A stretch of DNA of 64,000 bases. Source: a bacterium. GTDB lineage: Bacteria; Bacteroidota; Bacteroidia; Cytophagales; Cyclobacteriaceae. This document shows positions 62,204 through 64,000 of the stretch, piece by piece. Both the position numbers and the translations under genes were made by a program. Location: positions 1 to 64,000 of the forward strand of contig JANSWY010000004.1 of assembly GCA_024743255.1 (NCBI GenBank), in the 5' to 3' direction. Numbering within the stretch: the first letter of the stretch is position 1; every line of letters starts with the position of its first letter. Under the pieces are notes generated by a model. That model saw only the letters and a list, made by a program, of their open reading frames with translations, was not told the DNA's origin and did no database searches.

Positions 62204-62464
62204 ATGAAAAAGTATTTACTGACAGGTTTAATTCTTTTGATTTTTCAAGTTTCCTCATTTGCACAATGTGCTATGTGTAGAAGTACGTTGGTCAGTAATG
62301 TCAGTAATGGTGATTCCACAAATTTTGCTGCAGGATTGAATACAGGTATTCTGTATCTATTTTTTACTCCTTACATTTTATTAGGTATAATAGGTTACCT
62401 GTGGTACAGAAACAGCAAATTAAATGTCCCAAAAGTCAGCATTAGAAGCCGCATTGAGGGGTAA
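62204..62464 (+). CDS. Small exported CxxC membrane protein
   Basis: 86 residues from the ATG at 62204. Signal-like first helix (about 4-18, ending FAQ), then CAMC (a CxxC) at the mature start, a polar stretch and a second membrane helix (about 46-64), with a basic tail. Small proteins of this shape follow DUF420 genes in other Bacteroidota respiratory operons; a role in copper or oxidase assembly is inferred only from position. Its end overlaps the DUF983 gene by 41 bases. Confidence 0.65.
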   Translation: MKKYLLTGLILLIFQVSSFAQCAMCRSTLVSNVSNGDSTNFAAGLNTGILYLFFTPYILLGIIGYLWYRNSKLNVPKVSIRSRIEG

Positions 62465-62804
62465 TTGTCCTAGGTGCAGGAACAGTAAAATGTTCAAAGC
62501 AAAGATGTATAATATCAAAAGAGTGAATGATATGTATACTAATTGCGAAAACTGTGGCCTTAGATTTGAAATAGAACCTGGATTCTTCTTTGGTGCAATG
62601 TTTGTTAGTTATGCATTCTCTGTGGGAGTGTTTCTGATGAATTTTGTTGTGCTTACAGTGTTTTTTAACAGCCCTGATATATGGGTTTATATAGTATCAG
62701 TTCTGATTACATCTCTTCTTTTATACCCGGTTATTTTCAGATATTCCAGAATAATTTTCCTATATCTATTTGGTGGCGTGAAATTTGATAGGAGTAAGTC
62801 TTAG
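62424..62804 (+). CDS. DUF983 protein
   Basis: 126 residues. An N-terminal zinc-ribbon-like part (CPRCRNSKMF about 15-24; NCENCGLRF about 40-48) precedes two membrane helices (about 57-80 and 85-104). The DUF983 family is found at the end of oxidase operons in many Bacteroidota and Proteobacteria; function unknown. Begins within the previous gene (41-base overlap). Confidence 0.88.
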   Translation: MSQKSALEAALRGNCPRCRNSKMFKAKMYNIKRVNDMYTNCENCGLRFEIEPGFFFGAMFVSYAFSVGVFLMNFVVLTVFFNSPDIWVYIVSVLITSLLLYPVIFRYSRIIFLYLFGGVKFDRSKS

Positions 62805-62833
62805 AATTATTTCTTAATTTTCACGCAAATCAA

Positions 62834-64000
62834 TTGAACTTGAAAGTATCCAATAAGAAAATCCTGATCGGGATCTTGATATTAATAGGTCTTGGAATCA
62901 TTTCCAGCTGGTTTCAGACATATCTAAAGAGCCATGATAGCTTTCTGGTAGAGGAGATAAGTGAAAGAGTTCAGAAGGAATTATCGGTAATCGATGATGA
63001 TCTAAATCACTTTGTAGAAGATTATGCTACCAGTAGCTTATTATTCGATCACGCTACTACTTATAAATATCCGATTTACGTATTTGATAAAGGCTCAGTT
63101 AAATATTGGAGTGATCATCGGTTTATACCCGAATATGCTGATTTAACCAAAATTGATTCTATTGGATACATAGAGTTGTCGCATGGGAAGTTCATAGCAT
63201 TAAAGAGGCATGTCCCTTACTCTAACCAACAACTTGAAATTTTTACTCTTCTTGATCTTTATAAGCAATACCCAATTGATAATAAATATCTACACTCATC
63301 CTTCAACAAAAGCATTTTCCCTGGTGAACAAACAGATCTTATTTTAAGTGCCGAGAAAGGAGAACATCCTATTAGTTTTAGAGGTAAATATTTATTCAAT
63401 GTGGCTACTAAAGCCAACTATAACTTTGTTCCAGAATTCATTAAATGGATCACTGTCATAAGTTATGCTATTGCGACTTTGCTTTTGATCTTGGTGGTTA
63501 TTAAGCAGGGAAACAATCAAGTAAAGAAGGGAAATTTTGTTGTTGCTTTGTTTTTTGTGTTTGGCACAATTCTGTTGCTTCGGGTTATTATGATTTGGTT
63601 GCAGTATCCATTTTCAATGGTAAATGCTTCTGTATTTAACCCAATTAACTTTACCTCTGGAGGGATAAATACATCATTAGGAGACCTTGTTCTGAACCAA
63701 ATTTCTATCCTGATAATAGTCTTATTTGGATTGCATAGCCTGCGATATTCTTATGCTTTTAAAAAGTGGTTAATCACGAGATCCAATTTAGTTTGGTCCA
63801 TAAGTTTGATAGCATATACTTTACTGTCTCTTGCATCAGGTAGGTACATTTATAAGAATTTGAGGGACATTTTAATTAATTCTCAAATCAATCTTGATAT
63901 AACCTCTGATATTCATTTTGATGCACTTAGGATTGTAGTATTGTTTTCATTTCTGATTACAACTTTAATCTTTTTTGCCTTTCAATACTTTAACCTAAAA
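62834..64000 (+). CDS. N-terminal part of a multi-pass membrane protein, possibly a sensor kinase
   Basis: Open frame to the right edge, start at TTG 62834 or 62840 (no ATG nearby). 389 residues are visible: a membrane helix (about 10-30), a soluble periplasmic part of about 180 residues ('ELSVIDDDLNHFVEDYATSS'), and then several helices (about 205-380: 'WITVISYAIATLLLILVVI' onward). This shape fits a large Bacteroidota sensor histidine kinase, but no kinase motifs lie within the window, so the assignment stays open. Confidence 0.5.
   Translation, partial: MNLKVSNKKILIGILILIGLGIISSWFQTYLKSHDSFLVEEISERVQKELSVIDDDLNHFVEDYATSSLLFDHATTYKYPIYVFDKGSVKYWSDHRFIPEYADLTKIDSIGYIELSHGKFIALKRHVPYSNQQLEIFTLLDLYKQYPIDNKYLHSSFNKSIFPGEQTDLILSAEKGEHPISFRGKYLFNVATKANYNFVPEFIKWITVISYAIATLLLILVVIKQGNNQVKKGNFVVALFFVFGTILLLRVIMIWLQYPFSMVNASVFNPINFTSGGINTSLGDLVLNQISILIIVLFGLHSLRYSYAFKKWLITRSNLVWSISLIAYTLLSLASGRYIYKNLRDILINSQINLDITSDIHFDALRIVVLFSFLITTLIFFAFQYFNLK

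Overview
The window is from a member of the Bacteroidota, most likely a marine Cytophagales bacterium. Evidence read from the sequence: a type IX secretion sorting domain on a large secreted protein, an alternative complex III plus cytochrome c oxidase operon in the usual Bacteroidota order, LytTR/LytS signalling, CPBP proteases, a MacB-like permease with a Bacteroidota-type N-terminal prefix, -7 elements of the TAnnTTTG type, and few clear Shine-Dalgarno sequences. No rRNA, tRNA, insertion sequence, prophage or CRISPR array was seen.

Layout. 0-5.3 kb: end of an unknown gene, a stand-alone DUF4157 (HExxH) protein, an orphan NqrC-like flavin-binding protein, small membrane/envelope proteins, a CPBP protease and a thioredoxin-fold lipid/thiol protein. 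5.3-7.2 kb: a LysR regulator divergent from a two-gene NIPSNAP/NTF2-like operon, with an inverted repeat over the LysR -7 element. 7.2-11.1 kb: a leftward operon of CPBP protease, beta-lactamase-fold serine hydrolase, LytS-type kinase and LytTR regulator. 11.2-16.4 kb: papain-like secreted protein, coiled-coil membrane protein, PAS-GAF histidine kinase, alpha/beta hydrolase and a beta-helix lipoprotein. 16.5-22.2 kb: a leftward run of poorly known genes (DUF4272 lipoprotein, zinc-knuckle membrane protein, macro-like protein) interrupted by a 340-bp array of degenerate 21-bp repeats. 22.2-31.1 kb: a TonB-C/leucine-rich-repeat protein with a structured, terminator-bearing leader, a 1224-residue T9SS-secreted Asp-box/cadherin protein, and a MacB-like permease with three palindromic operator-like sites around its promoter. 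31.6-38.7 kb: VOC protein, lipoprotein, RES/Xre toxin-antitoxin pair, OmpH-like chaperone, B12-dependent radical SAM protein, tandem universal stress protein, SerC-like aminotransferase. 39-45.6 kb: PD40-OmpA protein, a SerB-SerA fusion, a serine hydrolase that looks like the remnant of a GH3-beta-lactamase fusion, and two short genes of 41 and 58 residues.

46-62.8 kb is one long rightward respiratory operon: ActA (monoheme plus pentaheme fusion), ActB, ActC, ActD, ActE, ActF, CoxB, CoxA, heme A synthase, heme O synthase, two subunit III proteins, subunit IV, then past an internal terminator a SCO-like protein without copper-binding cysteines, a DUF420 protein carrying an EF-hand loop, a small CxxC membrane protein and a DUF983 protein. 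Together these oxidise quinol through ACIII and pass electrons to an A-type heme-copper oxidase, with its cofactor synthesis and assembly factors encoded in line. The window ends inside a large multi-pass membrane protein, perhaps a sensor kinase.

The most unusual signals are the 21-bp repeat array, the triple-operator promoter, the hairpin-rich leader upstream of the TonB/LRR gene, and the domain losses and gains in assembly factors (SCO, DUF420) and in the GH3/beta-lactamase remnant.
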